From: Mycolicibacterium gadium
GTDB taxonomy: Bacteria > Actinomycetota > Actinomycetes > Mycobacteriales > Mycobacteriaceae
Assembly (NCBI RefSeq): GCF_010728925.1
Contig: NZ_AP022608.1
Span: forward strand, 5,890,001 to 5,954,000
Direction of reading: 5' to 3'
DNA: 64,000 bases
Shown: in pieces, positions 18,824 through 28,042 of the stretch
Position numbering within the stretch: the first letter of the stretch is position 1
Layout of the letters: the number at the start of each line of letters is the position of its first letter
The notes under the pieces: generated by a model
Databases searched by the model: none
Told to the model about the DNA's origin: nothing
The model's input: only the letters and a program-made list of their open reading frames with translations
Position numbers and translations under genes: made by a program

Positions 18824-20335
18824 CTACTGATTCTGCGGAAAGCCCAGCTCGATTCCGCCGTGGCTGGGGTCGAGCCAGCGGCTAGTGATCGCCTTCTGCC
18901 GGGTGAAGAACTGCACACCGTCCATCCCGTGCGCGTGACTGTCGCCGAAAAGCGACGCTTTCCAGCCGCCGAAGCTGTAGTACGCCATTGGCACCGGGAT
19001 CGGCACATTGATGCCGACCATCCCGACCTGGACCTCATTCTGGAACCGACGTGCGGCCCCACCGTCGTTGGTGAAGATCGCCGTGCCGTTGCCGTACGGG
19101 TTGGTGTTCACCAGCTCCATTGCGTCGTCGTAGCTCTCGACGCGGATCACCGACAGCACCGGGCCGAAGATCTCGTCGGTGTAGACGCTCATCTCGGGTG
19201 TGACGTTGTCGATCAGGGTCGGGCCCAGCCAGAACCCGGCTGGATCCCGCTCGGTACCTACCTCGCTTCCGACATTGCGGCCGTCGACCACAATTTTCGC
19301 GCCGTCGGCCTCGCCGGCGTCGATGTAGGACGCCACCTTGTCGCGGTGGGCCTTGGTGACCAACGGGCCCATATCGGAATCCTTTGTGCCGTCACCGGTC
19401 TTGATACCTGCCGCGCGCTCGGCGATCTTGGCGACGAGGTCGTCGGCGATCGGCCCGACGGCCACACACGCGGAGATCGCCATACAGCGTTCGCCTGCCG
19501 AACCGAAGCCGGCGTTGACCATCGCGTCGGCCGCCAGGTCCAGATCGGCGTCCGGCAGGACGACGGCATGGTTCTTCGCGCCGCCGAGGGCCTGCACACG
19601 CTTGTCGTGTGCGGTGCCGGTGGCGTAGACGTACTTCGCGATCGGCGTGGAGCCCACGAACGACACCGACTTGACCTTCGGACTGGTCAGTAGCTCGTCG
19701 ACCGCTGTCTTGTCGCCCTGCAGCACGTTGAACACACCCGGCGGCAGACCGGCTTCGGCCCACAGTTCGGCAATCCACAGCGACGCGCTCGGGTCCTTTT
19801 CCGACGGCTTGAGCACCACGGTGTTACCCGTCGCAATCGCGATGGGGAAGAACCACATCGGCACCATAGCGGGAAAGTTGAACGGGCTGATCACACCCAC
19901 GACACCCAGCGGCTGGCGGATGGAGAAGACGTCGACCTTGGTCGACGCGTTCTCGGTGAAACCGCCCTTGAGTAGATGCGGTATGCCGCAGGCGAACTCG
20001 ACGACCTCCTGGCCCCGGCTGACCTCGCCGAGCGCGTCGGAGACGACCTTGCCGTGCTCGCTGGTGATGATCTCGGCCAGTTCCTGCTTGCGCGCGTTGA
20101 GCAACTCGCGGAAGTTGAACAGGATCTGCGTTCGTTTGGCCAGCGACGCATCTCGCCACCCGGGGAATGCCTCGGCTGCGGCGTCGATCACCGTGCGGGC
20201 GTCCTCGATGGTGGCCAGAGCCACCTCGCCGGTGACGGCTCCGGTGGCCGGGTTGGTCACCGGGGCGGTGGCGGTGCTTGCGCCTGCGAAGGCCTCGTTG
20301 TTCAACCAGTGGCTGATGGTCTTGCGCTGTGTCAT
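18824..20335 (-). CDS. mmsA: Methylmalonate/malonate-semialdehyde dehydrogenase (CoA-acylating)
   Basis: 503 residues, aldehyde dehydrogenase superfamily. Family features are PFNFPAMVPMWFFPIAIA, GDKTAVDELLTSPKVKSVSFVGSTP, ALGGAKNHAVVLPDADLD and the nucleophile Cys284 in GSAGERCMAIS. In the inositol pathway this enzyme (also called IolA) turns malonate semialdehyde into acetyl-CoA; it also serves valine catabolism. Location at the downstream end of the iol gene set supports the inositol role. Confidence 0.93.
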   Translation of the reverse strand: MTQRKTISHWLNNEAFAGASTATAPVTNPATGAVTGEVALATIEDARTVIDAAAEAFPGWRDASLAKRTQILFNFRELLNARKQELAEIITSEHGKVVSDALGEVSRGQEVVEFACGIPHLLKGGFTENASTKVDVFSIRQPLGVVGVISPFNFPAMVPMWFFPIAIATGNTVVLKPSEKDPSASLWIAELWAEAGLPPGVFNVLQGDKTAVDELLTSPKVKSVSFVGSTPIAKYVYATGTAHDKRVQALGGAKNHAVVLPDADLDLAADAMVNAGFGSAGERCMAISACVAVGPIADDLVAKIAERAAGIKTGDGTKDSDMGPLVTKAHRDKVASYIDAGEADGAKIVVDGRNVGSEVGTERDPAGFWLGPTLIDNVTPEMSVYTDEIFGPVLSVIRVESYDDAMELVNTNPYGNGTAIFTNDGGAARRFQNEVQVGMVGINVPIPVPMAYYSFGGWKASLFGDSHAHGMDGVQFFTRQKAITSRWLDPSHGGIELGFPQNQ

Positions 20336-20344
20336 TTCTGCGAA

Positions 20345-21235
20345 CTATCTTTCCGTGAATTTGGCGACGTATTCGGTCATGGTCTTGAGTTGGGAGCGCG
20401 AGACTTCGTGGGCGGCCTCGTCCTCGGCGAATACCGACGACACCATCACGGTGTCCGGCCGGTCGTAGAAGCCGATTTCGGCCAGACTGCCGAAGAACTC
20501 GTCCCAGTCGATGTCGCCGTCGCCGATTTTCAGGTGCTGGTGCACCCGCACCGGATTGCCCGGTGGATTCGTGATGTAGCGCAGGCCGTGGCTGCGGTGG
20601 TGGTCCATCGTGTCGGCGACGTGCACCAGTCGCAAGCGGTCACCGGCGGCACGCATGATCTCGGCCGCGCTGGAACCCATCGTGCCCTGCATGTGAAAAG
20701 CGTGGCACGCTACGAAGACAAAACCGATGTTCGGCGAGTTGACGCCACGGATGATCCGGAGCGCTTCCATGCCGTCCTCGACGAAATCGTCTGGGTGCGG
20801 GTCGATACGGACGTCGATGCCTTCGCGTTCGAAGATTGGCACGAGTTCTTCCATCGACCGGAAGAACGCCCGCTCGGATTCCTCGGGCTTCTCGGGACGG
20901 CCGGAGAACTCGGTGTTGATCACGTTGACCCCGAGGTCGACGGTGATCTGCACGACGCGCTTCCAATTGCGCACCGCAGCCTCGCGGGCGTCCTCGTCGG
21001 GCCCCGACCACCGCAGCACCGGCAGCACCGAGGCGATTCCGACGCGCGCGGCCGCACAGGCCTTGCGAAACTTTGCGACCAGATCGTCGTCGGCGCGCGG
21101 ATGATTGAAAAACGGGATGAAATCCCGGTGCGGCGTGAGCTGCAGGTGCTCATAGCCCAACTCCGCGACCAGTTTCGGGAAATCGAGCAGTTCGTAGTCG
21201 TGGTGGAACGGCGTCGGGTCGAGCGCGATTTTCAT
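20345..21235 (-). CDS. Sugar phosphate isomerase/epimerase-type TIM barrel protein
   Basis: 296 residues starting MKIALDPTPFHHDYELLDFP. The AP-endonuclease-2-like barrel carries likely metal ligands (INTEFSG; DPHPDDFVEDG; ACHAFHMQG; HVADTMDHHRS). The ATG at 21233-21235 lies one base after the TGA of the iolG-like gene, fixing the start; the frame upstream is open by chance. It is probably a second isomerase or dehydratase for inositol stereoisomers, inferred from context. Precise substrate unknown. Confidence 0.78.
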   Translation of the reverse strand: MKIALDPTPFHHDYELLDFPKLVAELGYEHLQLTPHRDFIPFFNHPRADDDLVAKFRKACAAARVGIASVLPVLRWSGPDEDAREAAVRNWKRVVQITVDLGVNVINTEFSGRPEKPEESERAFFRSMEELVPIFEREGIDVRIDPHPDDFVEDGMEALRIIRGVNSPNIGFVFVACHAFHMQGTMGSSAAEIMRAAGDRLRLVHVADTMDHHRSHGLRYITNPPGNPVRVHQHLKIGDGDIDWDEFFGSLAEIGFYDRPDTVMVSSVFAEDEAAHEVSRSQLKTMTEYVAKFTER

Positions 21236-21236
21236 G

Positions 21237-22256
21237 TCAGGCTCCCGGAATCGACGCGCGGTCGACCATCTTGACCTCGACGGGCAGTCCGCTGTCGAGC
21301 GACTCGACGCCGGCCTCGCACACCGCGGCGGCGGCATAGCCGTCCCAAGCGTCGGGCCCGTCGACGTTGACTCCGGAATGCACGGCGTCGACCCAGCGCT
21401 GGAACTCGGTGTCGTAGGCCTGTCCGAACCGCTCCCGGAACCCGGGAGTGATCTGGCCGCCCCAATGGCCTGGTGCACTCTTGCGCACCAGCCCGACATC
21501 GAGTCCGATCATGGCACTGCCCTTTTCGGCCACCACCTCGGTGCGCACCTCGTAGGCCACCCCGGTCGTGACGAACAGTTCGACGTCCACGTGCTTGCCG
21601 GACGTGGTGCGCATGATCGCGATCTGCGGATCGGCAAGCCCCTGTGGCGCAGCGGGGTTGGCCGCGGGCTTGACGATCTGGATGGACGCGATCTCCTCGT
21701 CGAATAGGAAGCGCGTGACGTCGACCTCGTGGACAAGGGAGTCACGCACCACCATGGCGCTATCGAACGTCGGGGGTACAGCCGGGTTGCGGTGCGCGCA
21801 ATGCAGTACCAGGGCGCGGCCGAGCTCGCCGCCGTCCAGCAGTGCCTTCAGCCGGGCGTACTCGTGGTCGAAGCGGCGCATGAAACCCACCTGGATCAAC
21901 CGCTTGCCGAGCTCGGCCTCGCGCTTGACGACGGCCAGCGATGTTTCGATGTCCGTGGTCAGCGGCTTTTCGCACAGCACGGGTTTGCCGTGCTCCAGGC
22001 AGGCCAGCAGTTGTTTCTCGTGCGTCGGACCCGGCGTGGCGAGGACGACCGCATCGACGTCCGGGTCGGCGATCGCGTCGAGCGGGTCGACGATGGCACG
22101 GCACCCTGGGATGCCCGCCGCGATCTGTTCGGCCTTCTCGGTGATGTAGTCGTTGACCACCGAGACGCGGGCCCCTGAAATCCTGCTGCTGAGGCGGGCG
22201 ACGTGATCGGCGCCCATCACGCCGACCCCGAGGACGGCTACACGCAAGTCTGACAA
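21237..22256 (-). CDS. iolG: Inositol 2-dehydrogenase-like Gfo/Idh/MocA oxidoreductase
   Basis: About 339 residues. N-terminal NAD-binding motif VAVLGVGVMGADHVARL, the family CEKPLT lysine motif (GKPVLCEKPLT), and the catalytic-region DSLVHEVDVTRFLF with the expected Asp/His. IolG oxidises myo-inositol to scyllo-inosose; the GFO family also contains other sugar dehydrogenases, so the exact polyol is inferred from the iol neighbours. A TTG start at 22256 gives MSDLRVAV with an AGGAG five bases upstream that overlaps the previous stop; the open frame to 22295 has no better start. Confidence 0.82.
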   Translation of the reverse strand: MSDLRVAVLGVGVMGADHVARLSSRISGARVSVVNDYITEKAEQIAAGIPGCRAIVDPLDAIADPDVDAVVLATPGPTHEKQLLACLEHGKPVLCEKPLTTDIETSLAVVKREAELGKRLIQVGFMRRFDHEYARLKALLDGGELGRALVLHCAHRNPAVPPTFDSAMVVRDSLVHEVDVTRFLFDEEIASIQIVKPAANPAAPQGLADPQIAIMRTTSGKHVDVELFVTTGVAYEVRTEVVAEKGSAMIGLDVGLVRKSAPGHWGGQITPGFRERFGQAYDTEFQRWVDAVHSGVNVDGPDAWDGYAAAAVCEAGVESLDSGLPVEVKMVDRASIPGA

Positions 22257-22264
22257 CGGTTCTC

Positions 22265-23170
22265 CTAGCTGAATCGGACGGTCGGGACGCCGCACGAACC
22301 CAGATAGGACCGGGTGCGCTGGGCGATGGGCAGGGGTGCGTCGACCTCGCAGGGGTACATGTCCTGCTCAACGATCGCGAACACGTCGATGCCGAGCTTC
22401 TCGATCTCGGCCAGCAGCGGCGGCATCTCCGGTATGCCCAGTGGTGGTTCGATCATCGCGCCGAGCTTGACGGCTTCGCCGAACGGAAGGTCCTCGGCCT
22501 CCACCTTCGCGCGGACCTCGGGGTCGACCTGCTTGAGGTGCAGGTAGCCGATGCGCTCCGGGGCACGTCGGATGATCGCGATGTTGTCGCCGCCGCAGTA
22601 GCTGATGTGGCCGGTGTCCAGGCAGAGGTTGACGAACTCCCCGTCGGTGCCGTCGAGGAAGCGGTAGACGTTCTCCTCGGTATCGACGTGGCTGTCCGCG
22701 TGCGGATGGTATTGCGCACGCACGCCGTACTTCTCGTACATCGCCCTGCCGAGGTCATTCATGCCCTCGGTCTTCTTGCGCCATTGCTCGGTCGTGAGGT
22801 TGCGGTCCTCGAGCACAGCGCCGGTGGATGGGTCGCGCCACATCTCCGGGATCACGACGACGTGCTTGCCGCCGACCGCCGCAGTCAGCTTGGCGACGTC
22901 CTCGATCTGCTTCCACACGGGGTCCCACGAACCATCTTGGTGCAGATGTTCGAACACCGTGCCCGCCGACAGTTTGAGGTTGCGCTTGGCCAGCTCGTCG
23001 GACAGCTGCTTCGGGTCGGTCGGCAGGTATCCGTAGGGTCCCAGTTCGATCCACTGGTAGCCGGACTCGGCGACCTCGTCGAGAAATCGGGTGTACGGCG
23101 TCTGGCCTGGATCGTCGGGGAACCATACGCCCCAGGAGTCGGGGGCAGATCCGACTAGAATTGTGCTCAC
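22265..23170 (-). CDS. iolE: Inosose dehydratase-like protein (IolE family)
   Basis: 301 residues beginning with a GTG (MSTILVGSAPDSWGVWFPDD). The SWGVW start and later metal-site segments (VVIPEMW; HPHADSHVDTEENV; CLDTGHISYCGGDN; HLKQVDP) match the IolE/xylose-isomerase-like barrels. IolE dehydrates scyllo-inosose to the diketone used by IolD, whose gene lies 12 bases upstream in the same operon. Confidence 0.85.
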   Translation of the reverse strand: MSTILVGSAPDSWGVWFPDDPGQTPYTRFLDEVAESGYQWIELGPYGYLPTDPKQLSDELAKRNLKLSAGTVFEHLHQDGSWDPVWKQIEDVAKLTAAVGGKHVVVIPEMWRDPSTGAVLEDRNLTTEQWRKKTEGMNDLGRAMYEKYGVRAQYHPHADSHVDTEENVYRFLDGTDGEFVNLCLDTGHISYCGGDNIAIIRRAPERIGYLHLKQVDPEVRAKVEAEDLPFGEAVKLGAMIEPPLGIPEMPPLLAEIEKLGIDVFAIVEQDMYPCEVDAPLPIAQRTRSYLGSCGVPTVRFS

Positions 23171-23182
23171 GGACTTCGGCTC

Positions 23183-25132
23183 TCAGGAATTGGAGGGGCG
23201 GATGAGCGGGCGCTGGATCTTTTTCCAGTCCGCGTAGGTCTGGTAGGCGGACCGGGTGGATTCCAGGGTGGATACTTCGGATACCGGGACGTCCCACCAT
23301 GACTCGCTGTCCGGTGCGCCGATCAGCGGATCGGTCTCGACATGGATCACGGTGGTGCGCTCGCTGGCCTTGGCCACCTTCACGGCGTCGGCGAACTCCG
23401 CGGCGGTGCCGACCTTGATGACGTCGGCGCCCAGGCTGGCCGCATTCGCCGCGAGATCCACCGGCAACTTGTCGCCGTCGAGACGGCCGTCACCGGTGCG
23501 GTAACGGTACGCCGTACCGAAGCGCTGAGATCCCAATGCCTCCGACAACGATCCGATCGAAGCGAAGCCGTGGTTCTGCACCAGCACGACGATGACCTTG
23601 ATGCCCTCCTGTACTGCGGTGACCAACTCGGTGGCCATCATGAGGTAGGAACCGTCGCCGACCATGACGAACACGTCGCGGGTTTGGTCGGCCATCCGCA
23701 CGCCGAGACCTCCTGCGACCTCGTAGCCCATGCAGGAATAGCCGTACTCGACGTGGTATCCCTTGGGATCCCTTGTCCGCCAGAGCTTGTGCAGGTCACC
23801 AGGCATCGATCCGGCGGCACAGACGACGACGTCGCGAGGTTCGCTCAGCGTGTTCGCCAAACCGATGACCTGGCTCTGATTGAGCGTCGCGCCGTCCTCG
23901 ACCGCGTACGCGGCCGTGACGGTGTCGTCCCACTCCTTGGCCAGTGCCGCGGCGCGAGTCCGATAATCGTCGGACACTTGGTAGTCGCCGAGCGCCGGGC
24001 CGAGTGCCTCAATGGCCTCGCGGGCGTCGGCCACCACACTGATTCCGCCCTGCTTCACCGCGTCCAGCGACGCAACGTTGATGTTGACGAACCTGACATC
24101 GGGGTTGTTGAACGCGGTACGTGATGCGGACGTGAAATCGCTGTAGCGCGTGCCGATTCCGATCACGACATCCGCCTCGGTGGCCAGTGCGTTGGCCGCC
24201 GTCGTGCCGGTCGATCCGATGGCGCCGACACATTGCGGATGGTCGTACGACAGCGCGCCCTTGCCGGCCTGGCTCATGCCCACGGGGATGCCGGTCTGCT
24301 CGCACAACGCGGCCAGCGCCTTTGTCGCACCGGAATATACGACGCCACCGCCCGCGACGATCAGCGGCTTGCGGGCCGTACGGATCACCTCGGCCGCCCG
24401 TGCGATGACCGACTTCTCGGGTAGCGGCCGCGGCACATGCCACGTGCGTTCGGCGAAAAGCGATTCCGGCCAGTCGTGGGCCTCGGCCTGCACGTCCTGG
24501 GGGATGGATACCGTGGCCGCGCCGGTCTCGACGGGATCGGTGAGCACGCGCATCGCGCCGAGCAGCGCGGCGGGCAGTTGCTCAGGGCGCCACACCCGGT
24601 CGAAGAAGCGGGACAACGGTTTGAAGGCGTCGTTGACCGTCACATCGCCGGACGACGGCAATTCCAGCTCCTGCAGCACGGGTGCGCTCACGCGGGTCGC
24701 GAAGGTGTCGGCGGGCAGCAGCAGCACGGGCAGGCGGTTGATCGTGGCGAGCGCAGCGCCGGTGAGCATGTTCGTCGACCCTGGTCCGACGCTCGCGGTC
24801 ACGGCCCAGGTCTGCAGTCGGTCCTTCTGCCGCGCGTAGGCGACGGCGCTGTGCACCATGGCCTGTTCGTTGCGGCCGAGTACGTACTTCACTCCGGGGT
24901 CTCTGCCGGCTTCGGCTGCCTCCATCTCGTCCTGCAGCAGCGCCTGGCCGAGGCCGGCCACGTTGCCGTGCCCGAAGATGCCGAAGGCGCCCGCGAAGAA
25001 TTTGGTGCGCTCGCCGTCGCGCTCGACGTACTGGGCGGCCAGGAAGCGAATGGTCGCCTGCGCCACGGTGAGTCGGACGGTGCCTTCGGTGTCGGCGGCC
25101 TTCTCGGCCCGCTTGGGTGCGGTGGAAACCAT
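23183..25132 (-). CDS. iolD: 3D-(3,5/4)-trihydroxycyclohexane-1,2-dione hydrolase IolD
   Basis: 649 residues, thiamine-diphosphate-dependent. The N-terminal pyrimidine-binding domain (YVLGRNEQAMVHSAVAYAR), the central domain (RKPLIVAGGGVVYSGATKAL) and the PP domain with the ThDP motif (VMVGDGSYLMMATELVTAVQ) are all present. It opens the ring of the cyclic diketone to 5-deoxyglucuronate. ThDP family membership is certain; the IolD assignment rests on length and on iolB and iolC in the same operon. Confidence 0.93.
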   Translation of the reverse strand: MVSTAPKRAEKAADTEGTVRLTVAQATIRFLAAQYVERDGERTKFFAGAFGIFGHGNVAGLGQALLQDEMEAAEAGRDPGVKYVLGRNEQAMVHSAVAYARQKDRLQTWAVTASVGPGSTNMLTGAALATINRLPVLLLPADTFATRVSAPVLQELELPSSGDVTVNDAFKPLSRFFDRVWRPEQLPAALLGAMRVLTDPVETGAATVSIPQDVQAEAHDWPESLFAERTWHVPRPLPEKSVIARAAEVIRTARKPLIVAGGGVVYSGATKALAALCEQTGIPVGMSQAGKGALSYDHPQCVGAIGSTGTTAANALATEADVVIGIGTRYSDFTSASRTAFNNPDVRFVNINVASLDAVKQGGISVVADAREAIEALGPALGDYQVSDDYRTRAAALAKEWDDTVTAAYAVEDGATLNQSQVIGLANTLSEPRDVVVCAAGSMPGDLHKLWRTRDPKGYHVEYGYSCMGYEVAGGLGVRMADQTRDVFVMVGDGSYLMMATELVTAVQEGIKVIVVLVQNHGFASIGSLSEALGSQRFGTAYRYRTGDGRLDGDKLPVDLAANAASLGADVIKVGTAAEFADAVKVAKASERTTVIHVETDPLIGAPDSESWWDVPVSEVSTLESTRSAYQTYADWKKIQRPLIRPSNS

Positions 25133-25135
25133 GAA

Positions 25136-26035
25136 TCAGCCTCCTGTCGGCGCGCCGGCTGAGCCGGCAATTGGGTGGTGAAGGGGCAGGCGGGGATCGA
25201 CGGCCTGGTCTTCCCAGGTGCCGCGGAGCCAAGCGTGCTCCGGGTCGTCGACGATCTTCCAGGCACGTTCGGCGCCCGGTCCGGCCATGACGTTGAGGTA
25301 GTACATGTGATACCCCGGCGCCGCGACCGACGGTCCGTGGTATCCATGCGGCACCAGCACCACGTCGCCGGTCCGCACCTCTTCGAGCACCTCGATCGGA
25401 CGGTCCGGTGTCCCGTACACCCGGTGGTACCCGAAGCCGCGCGAACCGTCCGGACCACCGGCGATCTCGAAGTAGTAGATCTCCTCGAGTTCGGTTTCGG
25501 TGGGGGTGGTTTCGTCGTGCTTGTGCGCCGGATAACTCGACCAGTTGCCGCCGGGCGTGATGACCTCACATGCGATCAGCGAATCCGCCTCGAAAACCTC
25601 TGCGGTGCCGAAGTTGTGGACCTGGCGGCTGCAGTTGCCGGTCCCGCGTAGTTCGACCGGCACATCGGCGGCCGCGACCCGGCGGTTGGGAAACGACGTC
25701 TTGGCCCGGGCGCCGCAGATCGCGAAACGGCCTTCGCCCTCGATCACGTACGCCTTGTCGACGCCGATGTACACCATGTCGGACGGCCCGTCGAACACCG
25801 ACGCGCGCGGCGTCAGCGCGAACGTCGTCCCGTCGCACGCGACGGCGCCGCCGCCCGCCAGCGGCAGGATCATCACCTCGGTGCCGCCCGTGGTGAGCTC
25901 GGCGCGTTGACCATTGTCCAGTTCGAGCACCTGCAGCGAGGATTCGGTCCAACCCGCGGATTCCGGCGTGATGTCGACCGTGTACGGCGGCACGGCGCTG
26001 CGGGCCGGTATGTAGAGCTTGCTGTGCATCGTCAC
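25136..26035 (-). CDS. iolB: 5-deoxy-glucuronate isomerase IolB
   Basis: 299 residues of the double-cupin IolB type: GNWSSYPAHKHDE and VLVPHGYHGPSVAAPGYHMYYLN hold the histidines and acidic residue of the metal site, and FAICGARAKTSFPNR is family-typical. It converts 5-deoxyglucuronate to 5-dehydro-2-deoxygluconate, the IolC substrate. The GTG at 26033-26035 overlaps the upstream TGA by four bases; an in-frame ATG at 26029 is the alternative. Confidence 0.92.
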   Translation of the reverse strand: MTMHSKLYIPARSAVPPYTVDITPESAGWTESSLQVLELDNGQRAELTTGGTEVMILPLAGGGAVACDGTTFALTPRASVFDGPSDMVYIGVDKAYVIEGEGRFAICGARAKTSFPNRRVAAADVPVELRGTGNCSRQVHNFGTAEVFEADSLIACEVITPGGNWSSYPAHKHDETTPTETELEEIYYFEIAGGPDGSRGFGYHRVYGTPDRPIEVLEEVRTGDVVLVPHGYHGPSVAAPGYHMYYLNVMAGPGAERAWKIVDDPEHAWLRGTWEDQAVDPRLPLHHPIAGSAGAPTGG

Positions 26036-26925
26036 CTCACCATTGAAACCGCGGTGGCGACGGCAGACGCGACGTCGTCATCCGGGGGATAGAGCAGCGT
26101 GCGCCCGACAATGAGTCCGCGCACCGAGGGCAGTCCGAGGGCCTTCTCCCAACTGGCGAAGGCCTCGTCGGGGTCCGCGGGGTCGCCGCCGAGCAGCAGC
26201 GTGGGCAGTGTGGTGGAGTCCATCACTCTGTCCATCTCGTCGACCACCGGTAGCTTCATCCAGGTGTAGGCCGAGGTCGAACCGATGCCCTGGGCGATGT
26301 GGATTGACTTGATCACCGCGTCTGGGGACAGGTCGTTGCGGACCTTCCCGTCGGCGCGGGCGGACATGAACGGCTCCAGCATCGCGATGAGTCCGTTTGC
26401 GGCCAGTTCGTCCACGGCGCGTGCGCACGCCACCATGGTCGCGACTGTCCCAGGGTCATCGAGATCGATGCGGCACAACATTTTTCCGCCGTTCATCTTC
26501 GCCGCGGCGGTGGACGCCGCTGTGGCGGCCGTCATCCTGTCGTCGAGTTCGAAGGACGCGCCGGCCAGCCCGCCCCGATTGAACGACGAGAACACGACCT
26601 TGTCCTCGAGCGCGCCGAGCAACACCAGGTCGTCGAGGATGTCGGAGGTGGCCAGGACGCCGTCGACGCCGGGATCGGCGAGCGCCGCCCGCAGCCGATC
26701 GAGCAGGTCGGTGCGGCTGCTCATCGCGGTCGGGCGGGTGCCGACGGCGAGAGCACCGCGGGCGGGGTGGTCGGCGGCGACGATCATCAGGCGACCGTCG
26801 CCCCGGATGGTCGGCCGCGTGACGCGGTTCTGCCAGGCACGGGCTATCGCCCCGGGATCGCTGGCGCGCAGCTCGTTGATCGCCGCGTAGTCGGTGCAGA
26901 GTGCGCCAGACGGTGACCTAGACAT
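26032..26925 (-). CDS. Cgl0159-like (beta/alpha)8 aldolase-type protein of the iol operon
   Basis: About 297 residues starting MSRSPSGALCTDYAA. It has barrel segments GRLMIVAADHPARGAL, GVLATSDILDDLVLLG, VVFSSFNRGGLAG and LLLGGDPADPDEAF. It resembles the barrel protein encoded between iol genes in corynebacteria (Cgl0159 type), related to class I aldolases. No separate iolJ is visible, so it is the best candidate for cleaving 6-phospho-5-dehydro-2-deoxygluconate. That role is inferred from its place in the operon. Its ATG overlaps the end of iolC by eight bases. Confidence 0.75.
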   Translation of the reverse strand: MSRSPSGALCTDYAAINELRASDPGAIARAWQNRVTRPTIRGDGRLMIVAADHPARGALAVGTRPTAMSSRTDLLDRLRAALADPGVDGVLATSDILDDLVLLGALEDKVVFSSFNRGGLAGASFELDDRMTAATAASTAAAKMNGGKMLCRIDLDDPGTVATMVACARAVDELAANGLIAMLEPFMSARADGKVRNDLSPDAVIKSIHIAQGIGSTSAYTWMKLPVVDEMDRVMDSTTLPTLLLGGDPADPDEAFASWEKALGLPSVRGLIVGRTLLYPPDDDVASAVATAVSMVR

Positions 26926-27889
26926 TGACCGCCTCCGCCGCTGTTCGTTCGGCGAGCTCGGCCACCTCGGCGGCGGTCGGCATCGCGGTCGAGCACTCCA
27001 GCCGGGACGCGACGATGGCGCCCGCGGCGTTGGCGTAGCGCAGGGTCTTCTCCAGCGGCCACTCGTGTAGCAGGCCGTGACACAGGCTGCCGCCGAACGC
27101 ATCCCCGGCGCCGAGACCGTTGACGACGTCGACCTCGTTGGGTGGCACCGTCACCGAGCTGCGCTTGGTCTTGCCGAGGACACCGCGCGGCCCCTGCTTC
27201 ACGATCGCCAGCTCAACGCCGAGGTCCAGTAGCGCATCGGCGGCCTTGCGCGGGTTGGATTCCCCGACCGCGATCTGACACTCCTCGCGGTTGCCCACCG
27301 CGACGGTGACATGCTTTAGGGCCCGCTGGACCTGCTCGGTGGCGGCGGCGGGGGAGTCCCAGAACATCGAGCGGTAGTCGAGGTCGAGGACCGTGAGCGG
27401 TGCCCTATCGCGTACCTCCCATGCCGCGAAATGCGCGCTGCGGCTTGGCTCTTCGGACAGCCCGGTCACGGTCGACCAGTACAGCCGCGCCGAGCGTACG
27501 GCGTCGGCATCGATGTCGTCGGCGCTGATCTGGAGGTCCGGTGCCTTGGGGCGACGGTAGAAGTACAGCGGGAAGTCATCGGGTGGAAAAATCTCGCAGA
27601 AGGTAACGGGCGTCGGGTATTGGTCGTTGGTCACCACGTGGCGGTTGTCAACGCCGAGGCGGGCCAGTTCGTTGCTGACGAACTTGCCGAACGGGTCGGC
27701 GCCCACACCCGAGATCAGGGCCGAGCGGTTACCGAGGCGTGCCGCGGCCACCGCCACGTTGGCGGCGCTGCCGCCGAGGAACTTGCCGAAAGTCTCGACA
27801 TCCTGCAGGCCCACCCCGATCTGCAGGGGATAAACGTCGACGCCGCAGCGCCCGATGGCGAGTACGTCATGTGGCTGTGTAGTCGTCAA
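26918..27889 (-). CDS. iolC: 5-dehydro-2-deoxygluconokinase IolC
   Basis: About 323 residues of the PfkB/ribokinase family: DVLAIGRCGVDVYP at the start, GGSAANVAVAAARLG in the sugar site, and the ATP/catalytic motif VNGLGAGDAFGGSLCHGLL with the catalytic Asp. IolC phosphorylates 5-dehydro-2-deoxygluconate. It is the promoter-proximal gene of the leftward iol operon. The TTG at 27889 (MTTTQPHDVLAIG) with GGAG upstream is favoured over the open frame to 27955, which would cover the promoter and operator. Confidence 0.88.
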   Translation of the reverse strand: MTTTQPHDVLAIGRCGVDVYPLQIGVGLQDVETFGKFLGGSAANVAVAAARLGNRSALISGVGADPFGKFVSNELARLGVDNRHVVTNDQYPTPVTFCEIFPPDDFPLYFYRRPKAPDLQISADDIDADAVRSARLYWSTVTGLSEEPSRSAHFAAWEVRDRAPLTVLDLDYRSMFWDSPAAATEQVQRALKHVTVAVGNREECQIAVGESNPRKAADALLDLGVELAIVKQGPRGVLGKTKRSSVTVPPNEVDVVNGLGAGDAFGGSLCHGLLHEWPLEKTLRYANAAGAIVASRLECSTAMPTAAEVAELAERTAAEAVNV

Positions 27890-27950
27890 GGGTCGGCTCT
27901 CCACGAGTAGGGACGGCTGACTATGACTGTGCCCGTCACCACTCGGCCAT

Positions 27951-27972
27951 GTCAATAGTTTGTCCTGACATT
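27951..27972 (-). promoter_or_regulatory. iolC operator/promoter element, shared with the ABC transporter
   Basis: A 22-bp sequence identical, in the same orientation relative to its gene, to 29717-29738. It contains TGTCAGGACA, a TGTC/GACA dyad, and ends in a -35-like TTGAC reading toward iolC. The GntR gene starts 71 bases away on the other strand. Confidence 0.68.
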
Positions 27973-28042
27973 CTATCTTTCGATCATAGGGTGTTAGTAT
28001 TCAGCTACTGTTTGTCTGGTCCATCACGAGATCGGAGACGAC